A program made the translations under genes and the position numbers. The notes beneath the pieces are model-generated. The model saw only the letters and a list, made by a program, of their open reading frames with translations. It made no database searches and had not been told where the DNA came from. A stretch of 64,000 bases of DNA from Glebionis coronaria (taxonomy: Eukaryota; Streptophyta; Magnoliopsida; Asterales; Asteraceae): assembly GCA_025667525.1 (NCBI GenBank), contig CM046877.1, positions 26,626,737 through 26,690,736 of the forward strand, given 5' to 3'. Below, piece by piece: positions 11,560-23,354 of this stretch. Positions within the stretch are counted from its first letter, which is position 1. Every line of letters starts with the position of its first letter.

Positions 11560-12702
11560 TTACACAACCAAATGAAAGAAAGAGAATAAGGAAACCATCC
11601 TAGATAAATGTTGCAAATAACTATGAGCATTACTTCTATTTCCTTGATTCACCTCTAAGACGTTCTCGAAGAAGATGATTAAGATAAAATTGATAATCGG
11701 AATCAACTTCATGGGAGGACAAAATGGGATTGAAGAAGACATGAAGTCAATGAAGTTGGAGGGAGGGTTGCTAGAAGACTCTTCTTGAGAAGTATTTTCG
11801 ACTTGACACGAGTTGACATTGATCTCGGGTGAAATGTTCCATTGAATGGGAGCCATGACACGATCAACGGAGTGATAAGGAGAGGAAAGAAAAGATGGAA
11901 AGTCAAAAAGAACTTTTCTAAGAAGACGAGAAAGAAGCATTCCGAAGGGAAGACTTGACTTAGACTCAAGAAGAACAAATCTAATTCTTCTAGCTATGAA
12001 AAATGCGAGATTGTAAGGAGTTGTAGTGGCAACACAATACAACATATGTGCAAGACAAGCGGGTACTAAGTCCCGATTCCCATCTAGACACATTGCATTT
12101 TACCTAATGATTTCGGCCCAAGGAATCATGAAATCATTAAGATCGCTAGTAAGTAATTCCTAAGGAGAGAGAGTTCGAACAACTCCTTGAAATTTACCAA
12201 GAATAGGATGTTCACGAGGTTTAGAAATGACATGAATGATGTCCGAAGATGATGGAAGCACAGTCACATAATGAGCATCAATAGGAGCCGATTCTAAAGA
12301 GTCAATACTCCAAGCATCGGTGAATCGACATTGACCATTAGACGGCACTCTAAGAATATCACCAAATTCTTCAAGAGTGTAAATAATGATTTTCCCCATA
12401 ATGGAAAATCGTATAGATATACCATTATTGATGCCTATCAATGTGAATGAGCTAAAGAACTCCATAAGAAACGAAGGAAATATTGGCTCATCAATATCAA
12501 GAAGACAATCAAACCCAATAGACTTAAACATGAAGCGAATAAACTCATTTGCGAAATTGGAACGAACGATGCGTCCTTCATGGAAACAACGATGTTCAAG
12601 AGACTTAGACGAGTTTTTGTGAGAGTAAGTTAGATGAGGGTAAGGTGAAAAGGGCATATATGCTCGTGTTCGTTCATGATCTTTTTGATATCTCGAAGAC
12701 AT
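11560..12702 (-). pseudogene. Gag-like / putative plant transposon protein, two stops
   Basis: Minus-strand reading frame starting MSSRYQKDHE at 12702, directly after a good splice acceptor. About 380 codons in one frame, with a stop at 12160-12162 (after RTLSP) and another at 12100-12102 before NAMCLDGNRDLVPACLAH. The sequence matches my recollection of the putative plant transposon protein domain, common in plant non-autonomous retroelements. It includes the stretches NEFIRFMFKSIGF and HMLYCVATTTPYNLAFFIAR. It is probably the structural (gag-like) protein. The two stops mean this copy cannot make it in full. Confidence 0.65.
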
Positions 12703-12711
12703 GATAAGTAC

Positions 12712-13200
12712 CTGAACAAAAGAATATTTTTCCAATCACTCATATGAAAAATTAAAATCAAAAATCGAAAATATGAGAATGTGTTATATCAATTTCTTGA
12801 CAAACAAAGGATTGAATCCATATCATTCTCATCTTCACAATGTAGCTATTCCATTATTTACCAAGAACATATGAACTATGTTGGATCAACAATGGACTTA
12901 GAACATTGGTTTTTCAAAACAAGGTTTTTAGGTAAGCATTAACAATGTCATTACCTATTTGTTCATGGGTTCATCTCAAATCCATCTTTTAACCAAAATC
13001 ATTTAGCCTAAATTCGGATTTGTTCTACAAGTGGGTTTTAGTGAAATCTTAATGAATATGAACCTAAGGAATCATAGTAAAATAACCATGTCAACCCACA
13101 TTCCTATTAAGGTTTTAATTCAATTTCAATTTAAAAAATCCCCAATTATGAAAGGATGAAGCCTAGAACAAAATAGATGAAATTAAAAGAAAATACTTAC
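12712..13200 (-). other. Probable 5'UTR intron before the gag-like gene
   Basis: The donor GTAAGTATT at 13200 and the acceptor TTTTGTTCAG ending at 12712 bracket 489 bp, and the ATG follows 9 bp after the acceptor. The exon upstream (about 13201-13380) is leader-like, with CTCTCTCTCCC pyrimidine tracts. Splice signals are visible; usage is inferred. Confidence 0.5.
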
Positions 13201-13392
13201 AATTAATTGATGTTAGATGAAGGATGAGTGAAACCCATAACTTGGAATCAACTAATTTGAGTGATTGAAGGTCTTGGAAGCTTCAACAATGGTGGAAAAA
13301 GGGTAAACCGTCGGCTATGTGTTTTTGGGAGAGAGAGATAGTGGTTTGAAAAAGAATAAAATAATCAAACTGGCGCTCTGACAAACTTTACT

Positions 13393-13455
13393 GCCCGCGG
13401 TACCTTATCGATAAGGAACCGCGGGTTTGAGCCGCCTAGATAAAGAACCGCCTAC
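13393..13455. promoter_or_regulatory. GC-rich palindrome, copy 4
   Basis: Near-perfect palindrome CCGCGGTACCTTATCG / ATAAGGAACCGCGG followed by GAGCCGCCTAGATAAAGAACCGCC. On the minus strand it precedes the leader exon of the gag-like gene. Confidence 0.85.
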
Positions 13456-14615
13456 AGAGGCAGGTTTTTATCAATGAAAAACGCCAAATTTTAAAAACCA
13501 AGTTTTTCTAAGATATTTAGAAATATATCATGAACCTTTTAGAATAACATTGGATCATCAAAAACACTAGGCAATATGTTTTAATGAAGGATTACGAGTT
13601 GAATCAAGATTGAAAAGAACCGAAACGGACAAACGACTACTCGTAGCAAAACAGCAAAGTGGAGAGAAGTCAAGGGAAGTGAATCAAGACTAGGACCAAT
13701 GATCAAGGGATTAATGACAATCTTCAAATAGTGGTAACGAAGAGCTTGTGTCATATATAGTGGTTTAAGACGTGCCTTTCCGGCGAAACGTTAACGGCTT
13801 TGGTAATGAATAAACACAAAGCAATTATTCAAGTATAGACTAAGATCACTTTCAATAATAGTCTTGTTCTAAACCAAAGTATGAGCAAGGTATTTAATTC
13901 ACTTTCTCTCCCACAAAGGGCCTACTAACCGTATGGGTGCAAACCATGGAAATCATGCTTGATACTTTAAGCTACTACTAACTCACTCTACATCACCATA
14001 GTGAGTCAAGTATCCAAGCAATGACGGTTTGAGAGGGTAAAAGAAAAGAATCACAAATCACAAACAAATGTCAAGGCAAGGATGCCAAGAACAAGCACAT
14101 AGTCAAGTAATGATCAAAAGAATGATCAAAAGAATGATCAAAAGAATGATCAAAGGGCGTGTGGAAGAACAAAAGCGTACCTTGGCCACAAAGAGCAATC
14201 CATCAAGGAATCAATGCTATGCCCAACAATGACTATGATGAGTACTAAGTCTTCAAGGACTAGTATCATTCCCAATTATCTTGGTATCATTATTCAAAGA
14301 TGTTAAAGATCAATGAAGATGAGTCTTCTACAAGTGCAAGTAACTCAATCTACAACCAATTAAGTGATTGATCTTCATGAGTACCTACACAAAGCAAGAT
14401 GCAAACTAGTAGATACATTTCAAGAGTAGATCTAAAATGCATAAAGACTACTAATCTTAAGTGGGATGCAATATTATCAATTAAAAGACCTATTTTTCAA
14501 GAACAAAATAGTTTTGACCAAAGAGAAACTTTAGTACAACTTGACCTTCTAATTTGAGGAGACAATGGATCGATCCAAGTTTCAAAGTATAATATACTTC
14601 AAAGATCTTGAGTGA
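13456..14615. other. 5' interior of the 9.5 kb element, no gene
   Basis: Noncoding AT-rich leader between the primer-binding site and the first palindromic island (minus orientation). It includes a short AATGATCAAAAG tandem repeat near 14108-14155. No coding signature seen. Confidence 0.6.
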
Positions 14616-14634
14616 CCATCGCTCTGATACGAAT
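14616..14634 (-). other. Primer-binding site of the 9.5 kb element
   Basis: Minus strand ATTCGTATCAGAGCGATGG, directly inside the 5' LTR. It matches the initiator Met-tRNA primer site core GTATCAGAGC. Confidence 0.85.
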
Positions 14635-16239
14635 TGTAGAAACTAGAAGGGGGGGGGGGGGGGGGGGTTTGAATAGTTTCTCTTCGATTGGCAACCAAAT
14701 TAAAATTACTTTCAATTTGGTTTGTATAAAAACTATCTTTCGCTTGAAGCTAAGTTGCATAATGATTAGGTTCAATTCAAATGCACTAGCAAAGATAATA
14801 GGTAAGTGTAATGATAATGAATAAGTAAAGAGTAAGGAAAGAGACAACCTAGTGGGAAGACACCAAGATTTATAGTGGTTCGACAACGAGGCTCTATCCT
14901 AGTTTCTACTCCACTCCTCGAGTACACCTACTCGAGATTTCCACTATATCCACAAGCTCCCTTCTTGGCGGAGAAAACCTTACATCGTCGCTTACATTAT
15001 TTTCCGACACTAAGCTAAATGTCGAGACCTAATCTTTAGCTAGGACCAATCTACACAACGTTGCCTACTTCATAATTTAACGATACAAGGCTAGATGTCG
15101 AGTTCTAATCTTAAGGTAGAACCAATCTTCACGACGTTGCCTACTTCACCATTTTACGACACAAGGCTAGATGTCGAGTTCTAATCCAAAGCTAGAACCA
15201 ATCTTCACGACTCTTCACTTTGAAGCTAAGTGAGAACTTCACACAACACAACTACTAATCACTTTCAAGTTTAGTGAGAACTCACAAGACACAACCACAT
15301 CACTTTATAGTTTAGTGAGAACTACTAATCAAATCTATTACAACTCAACCAGACTTATCCAAGTACACACATGTAGCTTGTATTTACACAACACAAATCC
15401 AAGCAAGCACATATGCAATGGATGTACACAACATATCCAAGTATTCACAAATAACTTGGATGAACACAACTAGTCCAAGTATTCATAAATACAATGGATT
15501 GACACAAAAGAAAAAGGGTATCATGATGAATATGACTAGCTCATAGATTCATCTTTATCACAACACTAGTGAGTGAGTGATCTTCTCATTGGACAAGTTA
15601 AAGGAGGGGATCAAGAGGATAATCATATGTAAACATCCTTAACACTTTAAGTGATCATTTACTAATGATTATGCTATAGAAAATAGAAAGGGGGCTGAGA
15701 AAAAGGTCCAAGAGGCTTGTTGGAAAATGAGATTTGACCCACTATTTAAAGGAGACAAAGTATAACGGATATATAACGGCTATCTGGGCGCGGTACCTTA
15801 TCTAGCCCGACGGTTCCATATCGCTAGGGAACCGCCTAGCTACTTAAGGTACCGCCCCTAGAGTACGCTCCGTTTTTTGTCTTTTAGTGGGATAGGAATA
15901 TCTGAGGTATTTGAAGCCTTCAAATGATATTCTAATAGCATATGGAATATGCTATTTTCAAATTTTCATTTTCCATTTTAATAAAACATTTTCTAAAAAA
16001 GAAAGTTTATTAAAAAGTCTTTTGTCATATTAACAAAAGTGAGTTTTAAGGATAATCATTTTGATGATCACTAAGTATGATTAAGAAATGTTAGTGATAT
16101 GATTATTACCTTGATGATAGTGTTAGTAAAATAATTCGTTTTGTGTTTTACACTAAATGTGTTGTATAGTTTGTTGTAATTAAAACTAAGAAAGATTAGT
16201 TAACACTAATAATGTTTTTAGGCATCACTTGCATTAACA
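14635..16239 (-). repeat. 5' LTR of the 9.5 kb element
   Basis: 1605 bp, highly similar to 6717-8308, with scattered single-base changes and a few small indels. Its inner end carries a run of 19 G (14649-14667) where the other LTR reads GGGAGGG. The palindromic GC island (copy 5) is at 15785-15857. The outer end is followed by the target duplication AGGTT. Confidence 0.93.
15785..15857. promoter_or_regulatory. GC-rich nested palindrome, copy 5 (in LTR)
   Basis: Same island as 7855-7930 with few base differences (for example CGACGGTTCC for CGGCGGTTCC). It lies just upstream of the TATA-like TTATATATCC of the 5' LTR, so at the probable promoter of the element. Confidence 0.85.
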
Positions 16240-16371
16240 AGGTTTTTACAAAGATTTGGTAAATACTAAGTTTTTGTAAAAGTTTTAGACATTAAATGAG
16301 TTTGATAATAATGACATTAAATATATCAAGTTTTTAAGACCTGATACGTTACAGATACTCTAAACTTTTAA

Positions 16372-16579
16372 GTGTGGCCTAGTGGCAAAAAGTTTTGTGG
16401 CTATCACTCTAAAGTGTGTGAGGTCTCAAGTTCAATTCCCACTAGGTGCAAACAGCCTTGAAGTGGTCATGCCAACCTCCTGAAAAGGGAGGGCTTTACC
16501 TGGTTTGAGTCTGTGTGGCGGTGGGCTCAAACCCCGTGGATTAGTCGGCCAACGAGTCGGAAATCACGGTTAAAAAAAA
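16372..16579 (+). mobile_element. tRNA-derived SINE
   Basis: 208 bp with an A-box-like segment (TGGCCTAGTGGCAAA) and a B box (GGTCTCAAGTTCAATTCC) about 45 bp downstream, a tRNA-unrelated body and an A-rich 3' tail. It is flanked by the 10 bp direct repeat AAACTTTTAA (16362-16371 and 16580-16589). The internal pol III promoter, A tail and target duplication are diagnostic of a plant SINE. Confidence 0.9.
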
Positions 16580-16589
16580 AAACTTTTAA

Positions 16590-17896
16590 AGCTGAAAAAT
16601 TATCTTTTAACTCAAAAAGTGGCATGGTGGTTGAGGTTGTTGTTTCCTTCCAACAATGAATTGCCATTTTTATGTTTATATTATGGAAGTAAAAGCTTTT
16701 ATGGTGAGCTTTTATGGCAATTTAGGATAAAAGGTTGAGTGCAACTTTGTGAAAAGTTATATAAAAAGAGAACATTACTCTATATTTAGAATGAAATTAG
16801 ACATTGGTACTCTTTAAATACGACTAACATCCTTTATTTAATTTGTGTTTTTAATTATTTTTATAATTTTATTATTATAAAAGAGAAAAAAAAACAAAAA
16901 ATGTAAAGTTTGACAAATCAAAAGTTTTAAAAAAATACGAAACACGAAAACTATAATAAACTGTTTAGTACAGTGATTAAAACCGCGAAAACAAAATACA
17001 AAACATAAAATATAAAGTAGTAATACAAAACACAAGATAACAAAAAAACCATATAAAATGTCTTGCGATGTGAGTTTAGTGAGTAAAAAATGGGCTAAGG
17101 TGCAATTGCCTTTTTAGAGCCGGTAACTTCGAGGGATTGAAGAAGGTCGGGTGACAATGCCCCCACAAGCATCCAACGTTCTTTTTAGCTCCTCCTTTAT
17201 ATTGCCGCCACTAACACACCACCATCTCTCCGCCCTAGCACACAATAAGTCAACGGTTTAACCGAGGGCCTTAGGCTCTACTTAGTTGACTGACAATGGC
17301 AAAAGCCTGCCAAACTAAATAAAGGGTCTTTGAAATTGTATCTTAAGTAGTCTATCATTCGTGCAAGCCTACATATATTTGAGTTACAACAATTCAATTT
17401 ACAACTAAATTTGACTAACATACAAAAAATATTTCTAATCTTACCAAAGCAAACATCATCTTGTCTTTTTCCTTGAGATCTATTCAAAATTTAAACACAT
17501 AAAATCATAGATTACCATACATGCACAAAAAGTGGGATAAAGTATATGTACTTCAAATATATTTTTTGAGTCAGTTTCGGTCATTACTGTTTTCAAATAC
17601 CAGAGTCCTATTAAAACCCTACTTTATAAAACCCTATACGTACTCTTTTTATAAAAAAAAAAAACACTATTTTTATATATTCACCCAAATTATAATTCTC
17701 ATGTGGTTATATATAGTAGTATTTCATTTTCTTGCGTAACTTAAAAGAAAAAAAAACAAAATTTATTTTCTTCTGGTGACTTTTTAAAAAGATTTGTGGG
17801 CTCTAAAGAAGAAGAATTAGGTTCTTGTGATTCTAGCTTTTTAGGGTTTCTTTCACTTTTGTAATTATTATTGTGGGAAAAAAATAATAGTTTTGA
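16590..17896. other. Intergenic region upstream of the SLC35F gene
   Basis: No supported coding sequence. A more GC-rich patch at 17100-17290 stands out in composition but shows no recognisable family. The 3' end holds the promoter and 5'UTR of the transporter gene (leader near 17800-17896, with TTTAGGGTTTCTTTC). Confidence 0.5.
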
Positions 17897-20800
17897 ATGA
17901 TGGTGAATTTGTTTACAAAGAAGACATTGTTTGGGCTTTTTCTAGGACAGGTTCTTTCACTATTTATAACATCAACTGGATTCTCATCATCTGTTCTTGC
18001 TAAAAGAGGTTTGCATTTTCATTCTTTATGCTTCATTTATACTTGTACTGGTTTATTGACCCGTGAAATTCACGGAGCGTTAATAAACAGGTGATTGTGT
18101 TTTTATAAGAGACTAATTTATAAGCAACTTGAAATTGATCGTTATTCATTGTTTAAGTGACATACTTGACTCCAATGATCATGTGTAAAATCAGTAATTA
18201 TAAATTGAAAAACTAAAGCTGATCGAGAAAAGATATTGTACACAAATGTTAGGGAAGATTGCACCGATGAACGACTTATTTTTAACATTTGATGTATAAT
18301 AGTAACATGCCTTTTGTAACTAACCAATTCAAGCTAATACAAATCTTATTCCGTCGAATGTAACATATTGCTAACGTATAAGAATTGAGAAAATAGGACT
18401 ATTACATGACATGTTATAAGAAGGTTCGTTACATAGAATGACAATAAGGTGAAAATTGTAACAAATTCGAGAGATTTTCCTTATATATAAAAAGAGGAAA
18501 CTTGTTATTCCTTAAATCTGGTTTGGTCGATGACATGAGTAGCAAACCAAAGAACTAGATTATTTTGGGTGCATAGAAGGCGATGGATTAAGAGAATGTT
18601 ATGCAGAGTGATTTTTAATTTGATGGGATCAATGTTCTAATTTATGTCGTATTTGTCAAACTTAGGAATCAATGCACCAACTTCCCAATCTCTAGCGAAT
18701 TATGTGTTGTTGGCGATTTTTTATGGTATCATTTTGATTAGCAGGAAGAAGGGTATGAAGGTTAGTAATCTTTAATTGCAGCTTGTTCTCTTCCTTCGAA
18801 TTACTTGTAGTTTCAAGTCTCTGAATATTTTTTCTTATGTGAGCATTTTGCAGGCAAAATGGTACTATTATCTACTTCTTGGAATTATAGACGTTGAGGC
18901 AAATTATCTTGGTATGTTTTTAATTGGAATTAAAGGTTGGGTCGGGTAACGGTCAAATAGGGTACGTTTTGAGTACATATCAAAATGGTCCAATCAAAGC
19001 CTCATGTCCCTGAAATTGTAGGATAGTTAGTCGTCCAGTATGATTGAAAAAGTAGAAATTTATTTTAGACTTCTGATTGCTGGAAAGAAAGTTAATTTGG
19101 GAGCTTCGTTCACTACATACGAACTGTTTATTGCTAGATACGACCGATAGATACATAAAAATGTGATTTTCTTAAAGGTTACATGAGATTTGTTTTGCAG
19201 TGGTGAAGGCCTATCAGTACACATCATTAACAAGCGTCATGCTGCTGGATTGTTGGTCTATTCCATCGGTCATAATCTTTACATGGCTTTTCTTAAAGAC
19301 AAAATATAGAACCAAGAAAATTGCGGGTGTTGTCATTTGTGTTGTTGGTCTGGTTCTCGTTATTTTTTCAGATGTACATGCATCAGATCGTTCGCGTAAG
19401 CATATATATTTTTGTTTCAATTTGTTCTACATCAAAATTTGAATCAGGATATTTATTACGGATGTATGTGTATATGCTCAGAGAGCGGCACTCATCCTAT
19501 TAAAGGAGATCTGCTGGTCATTGCCGGGGCTACACTTTATGCTGTCTGCAACGTTAGTGAGGTGAGTAAAACGGGCTGATTTATACATTGTTTAAATGTG
19601 TATAAGTCAAAATGGGTATCTTTTGTACATGTAAAAGCGGGTTGTTTTGTGTTGACTTTTGAAGGAGTATTTTGTTGTCCCCTTCTTTGAAAAGTTTTAT
19701 ATGTAATTAACCGCTTTCACTAAATTCTATATCAGAAAACGATACTGTATCTGTTTGTAGATAATCAACGTTTAATTCTCGGTGATGAATTGATGATCCT
19801 TGTGCAGGAATTTTTTGTGAAAAAAGCAGATCAAGTTGAACTGTTGGCGATGTTGGGGTTCTTTGGTGCCATTGTCAGTGGTATTCAAATGTATCCTTTT
19901 TTTATGGTTTTATGTGCCAGCCATCGTTATACTTTATACACTCTATGATAATTGTAGTTTTAAGATCTGCTTTATATAACATGGAATACTGATCAAAAAC
20001 TGCTTGAAGCGGTGAAATTATATTTGAGATTCTATGAGTTACTAAATTTTTTGATCATTCGAATCTTACTCGTTCTGTTTCATTGAACTTCACATCCTCT
20101 TGTTTGTATACCAACCGACATTGTTTAGTAGTGCATATCATAATTATCTCAAAGTGCTACTTTGTGGTCTTTAACTATGCTTATAGAGGCGTGCTTGAGC
20201 GAGAGGAACTCAAAGCTATCCATTGGTCGTCAGGAGCGGTACACTCTCTCTCTCCCTCTCCAAAGTCCACACACACATACAACACACACGGATATACCGC
20301 CAGATTCGGTTTAACCGCCAACACGTTTTAGTATTTTCTACAAACAATTAATATACTACAATTCTTATAAAGTCCTTTGAATACATTTATCATGACTTTT
20401 GACCTTTTTCATTTTCACTTAAGGTTTTTTATTTTGACCCATTTAAGATGCTACTTCACTTTTAAGAATTGGGAAGAAACCGCATCTTTTCAGAGCATAT
20501 CTTGTACTAAAAATAATACCATGGAAATAATAAATTTGTTTGTCACAGGTGCTTCCATATGTGGGATTTGCAGCAGCAATGTTTCTGTTTTACTCAGGTG
20601 TGCCAATCTTGCTAAAGGTGAGGGCTTTCAAGACTTTTTCTATATACATCACCATAAAACTAAGCACTTAATTTGCGGTTTGCCTATCATGCAAGTAATT
20701 GAGAACTTACTTTTGGAAGTTTGTTCATGCCAAAATCAAATGCAGATTAGCGGCTCTACTATGCTAAATCTATCTTTGCTGACATCAGACATGTGGTCTG

Positions 20801-21570
20801 TATTGATACGCACTTTTGTGTACCACGAGAAGGTTTGTACCAATATCGAGCTTAAGTTATGATTTTGCAAGAAGCTAACATTCGCATATGCTATCAGGTA
20901 GATTGGATGTACTTTGTAGCGTTCGCTGCTGTTGCTGTCGGCCTCGTGGTTTATTCAGCGTATGATTTTTTATTTCATTCACCTTAGCTACACCTCTTTT
21001 GTGCTATATAGCGGATTAGAACGGGCCGGTTGCTAAAAAAACTTACAGGATTTATTGTTTTGGATACCCTTTGGTTGACTTTCGCCTTGTTTGACTTGTT
21101 CTAATTGTAGCTAGTTTTAAAAAAAAACCATACACATTAGAGGCAAAGTATAATCCGGATTAAACCCCGGTTATCCATAAATGGGTCAAATCTAATACTT
21201 TAAGAAACATAAATGTAACAATCATTTTTACACGAAAACTACACAGAAAAGTATAAGCAGAAAAAAGTACATTTTGTATTGGGAATCCGATTATGGCGGG
21301 ATCTATGAATGAAATGCAATGATCTCATGGATCTCAAGTTTTTAAGGCTATTTCAGGTTCGATAAAGAAGTGAAAGAACCCCATGAGGATGCTGCTGATG
21401 AGTTGGAACAAAATAAGCACATTGATGAGGAAGCTGGAACGGCAGGTTCTGTGAAGTTAAACACACTACAAAGTATTGACGAGGAAGCTGGTGTGGCAGG
21501 TTCAGTTAAGTTAAAGACACCATCTCGGGCCTCAAATGATAGTGGCAGGTTCCAAGATCCAATTGACTAG
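17897..21570 (+). CDS. Solute carrier family 35 member F-type transporter, 11 exons
   Basis: Predicted 368-residue multi-pass membrane protein of the drug/metabolite transporter superfamily (SLC35F1/F2, DUF914). Exons: 17897-18008, 18666-18760, 18854-18911, 19201-19395, 19482-19561, 19808-19890, 20187-20238, 20549-20617, 20746-20832, 20898-20959, 21357-21570. All introns are GT..AG and every junction keeps frame. Family-typical stretches include GINAPTSQSLANYVLLA, AYQYTSLTSVMLLDCW and LNLSLLTSDMWSVLIRTF. About ten hydrophobic segments precede an acidic cytosolic tail with a tandem repeat (DEEAGxAGSVKL twice). Its substrate is not known to me; plant members are poorly characterised. It appears intact. 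A duplicate of exons 1-3 lies at 41734-43021. Confidence 0.93.
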
Positions 21571-21985
21571 TTGATTGATCAGATAGTTTAATATCAGAAT
21601 GTGCTTTTAGCCCGCTCAAGTTTAGGATTATATGTTTCAATATAGAAATGATCTGAGTTTTTTCTCTTCGTATGGACGTTAATGCAGATACGGTTTCAAG
21701 TTTTAACTCGAATACGTGTATTTCATATATTTGTTCATCAATACATCTTGGATAACAGTATTACCGAAAATACCTACCATTGTAATTCATTATATATGAG
21801 GCTTGTTGAGAAAAAATTACGTAACTTGGTGAATATTTGTATGAACAAAATAAATGAGTAAAACAACTCTAAACAAAGATTATAGTGTAAAAACCCTATT
21901 CAAAATTGACCCGCTGCAACGAGCTACAAATCCAATTGTCCAAAGATGTTCTTACAAAACTAAGAAATTAATACTCGAATTATAG
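21571..21985. other. 3' flanks of two convergent genes
   Basis: AT-rich sequence between the stop of the SLC35F gene (plus) and the stop of the polygalacturonase (minus). It would hold both 3'UTRs. No further feature seen. Confidence 0.6.
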
Positions 21986-23354
21986 TTATAAACAACTTTT
22001 TGGTAGGATTAATCCAGAAGCACTACCAGCAGCAAAAGAGCAAGACGAAATGGCTGGTTTACCCGCATAACGGAGGTTAACATCCTTTAATCTTATTCCA
22101 CGACACGGGCTTCCTTTGCTACAATCAAACTTCACGGCCACTTGTGTTGCTGATGTTCCGTGTACATCCTCATATACCACATTACTAATCTTTACTCCAG
22201 CAGCTTCTTTGGGACAATTTATATTGTGGGGGCAATACTTTCCGTCTATTATGATTGGGTATTTTACGTTCACCATTGTTGCATGCGTGAAAAATATATT
22301 CCTAACGAACCCATTGCTACGACGAGCCCATGTCTTTATCCTCACACCATTTTGAGTACCTATAAATGTTGAGCTTCTTACCGTTACGTTTTGGACACCG
22401 GCTTCTTGTAAGTCCCATCCTAGACTCCCAATGCTGCAAAAATAAATGCAACGAATTTACATTTAATAATGCAAGTGTTTATATGTTTAATATGACTCGT
22501 ACATACGAATATAGATATATGTTGAATCTAAGCACGTTTATAGTATAAGTGTACCTTATTCCGTGACCCGGGCCACACGTGACCTTTTCTATCCAGATAT
22601 TGGAATTTCCTGGGCCTATGGAAACACAATCATCCCCCGTCGAGATCGTAGAGCCCGAGATGGTAATACCCGTAGAAAGTGATAGATGGATACCATCTGT
22701 GTTCGGGCTGGTCCCGGATGCTAAGATGCTCACACCTTGTAGCTTGGCATTGTTGCATGCATATAGGAGGATATGGAACATTTGGCTGTTTAATGACTTT
22801 AAGTTGCTGATCACTATGTTTTGCGAATGATAGATGCCAAGCGTCTGTAACACATAATTATAAGCATATGTTAAACAAAGTACGATTAATAGGAATTCAA
22901 GAGAGAAAAATAGTGTAACGAGTCGTACCGTAGCTCCTTTAGGACACGTTTTTCCAGATAACTTGCAAGCCCACAAAGAACCGCCTTGTGCATCAAGGGT
23001 TCCACCAGATATCGTAACATGATTAACCCTTTGGAACTTAAGCCATACATCATCTTTTCCGACTGCATCGTAGCTAGAAGGGGCCACCAAGGTGCCGTCT
23101 ATGTTAATACTAATGCCTTTGCTCTTGCATGTTTGGCCAGAGAATGTAGTCGCCGATGCAATCAAATACCGGCCAGGCGGCACATAGATTGTGGACGGAG
23201 TAGTGGAAGCACAAGCGATATTCCATGCTTTTAAGAAGACGGTTTTTGTGTCAGAGCGACCGTCGGCTCTGGCACCTAGTGTGATAACATTATAAGTTAA
23301 CTTAGCGGAAGAGTGTTGAAGGATGAGAAAAACGAAGAATATAATGAGTTTCAT
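21986..23354 (-). CDS. Exopolygalacturonase (GH28), 3 exons, apparently intact
   Basis: Predicted 387-residue secreted pectin-degrading enzyme, of the type common in pollen. Exons (minus): 23354-22929, 22844-22555, 22433-21986, all GT..AG and in frame. An N-terminal signal peptide (MKLIIFFVFLILQHSSA) precedes a right-handed beta-helix domain. The GH28 active-site motifs are all present: SPNTDGI, TGDDCVS, GPGHGIS and RIKTW. Start chosen at the signal-peptide Met; the frame is open further upstream, but that reading has no signal peptide. It is convergent with the SLC35F gene. A mutated copy and two remnants lie to the right, so this is the parental or surviving member of a local duplication. 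It hydrolyses galacturonan in the cell wall (known for the family). Confidence 0.93.

Larger units (their letters stand above)
6717..16239 (-). mobile_element. Complete LTR retroelement without pol (LARD / TR-GAG-like), 9.5 kb
   Basis: Two long terminal repeats (6717-8308 and 14635-16239) flank a 6.3 kb interior, and identical 5 bp duplications AGGTT sit outside both ends (6712-6716 and 16240-16244). A primer-binding site abuts the right LTR and a polypurine tract abuts the left LTR, so the element is on the minus strand. The interior holds no protease, integrase, reverse transcriptase or RNase H that I can find. It has three minus-strand ORFs: two proline-rich proteins and a broken gag-like protein of the putative plant transposon protein type. 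It must move using enzymes from another element. The LTRs are very similar with scattered substitutions and small indels. Confidence 0.93.

Noticed and set aside
16410..16445. A functional tRNA gene
   Set aside because: Only A and B box-like segments are present, spaced and flanked as in a SINE. No cloverleaf or anticodon arm can be formed.
17100..17290. GC-richer patch as a MITE or gene fragment
   Set aside because: No inverted terminal repeats, target duplication or coding similarity could be found by eye.
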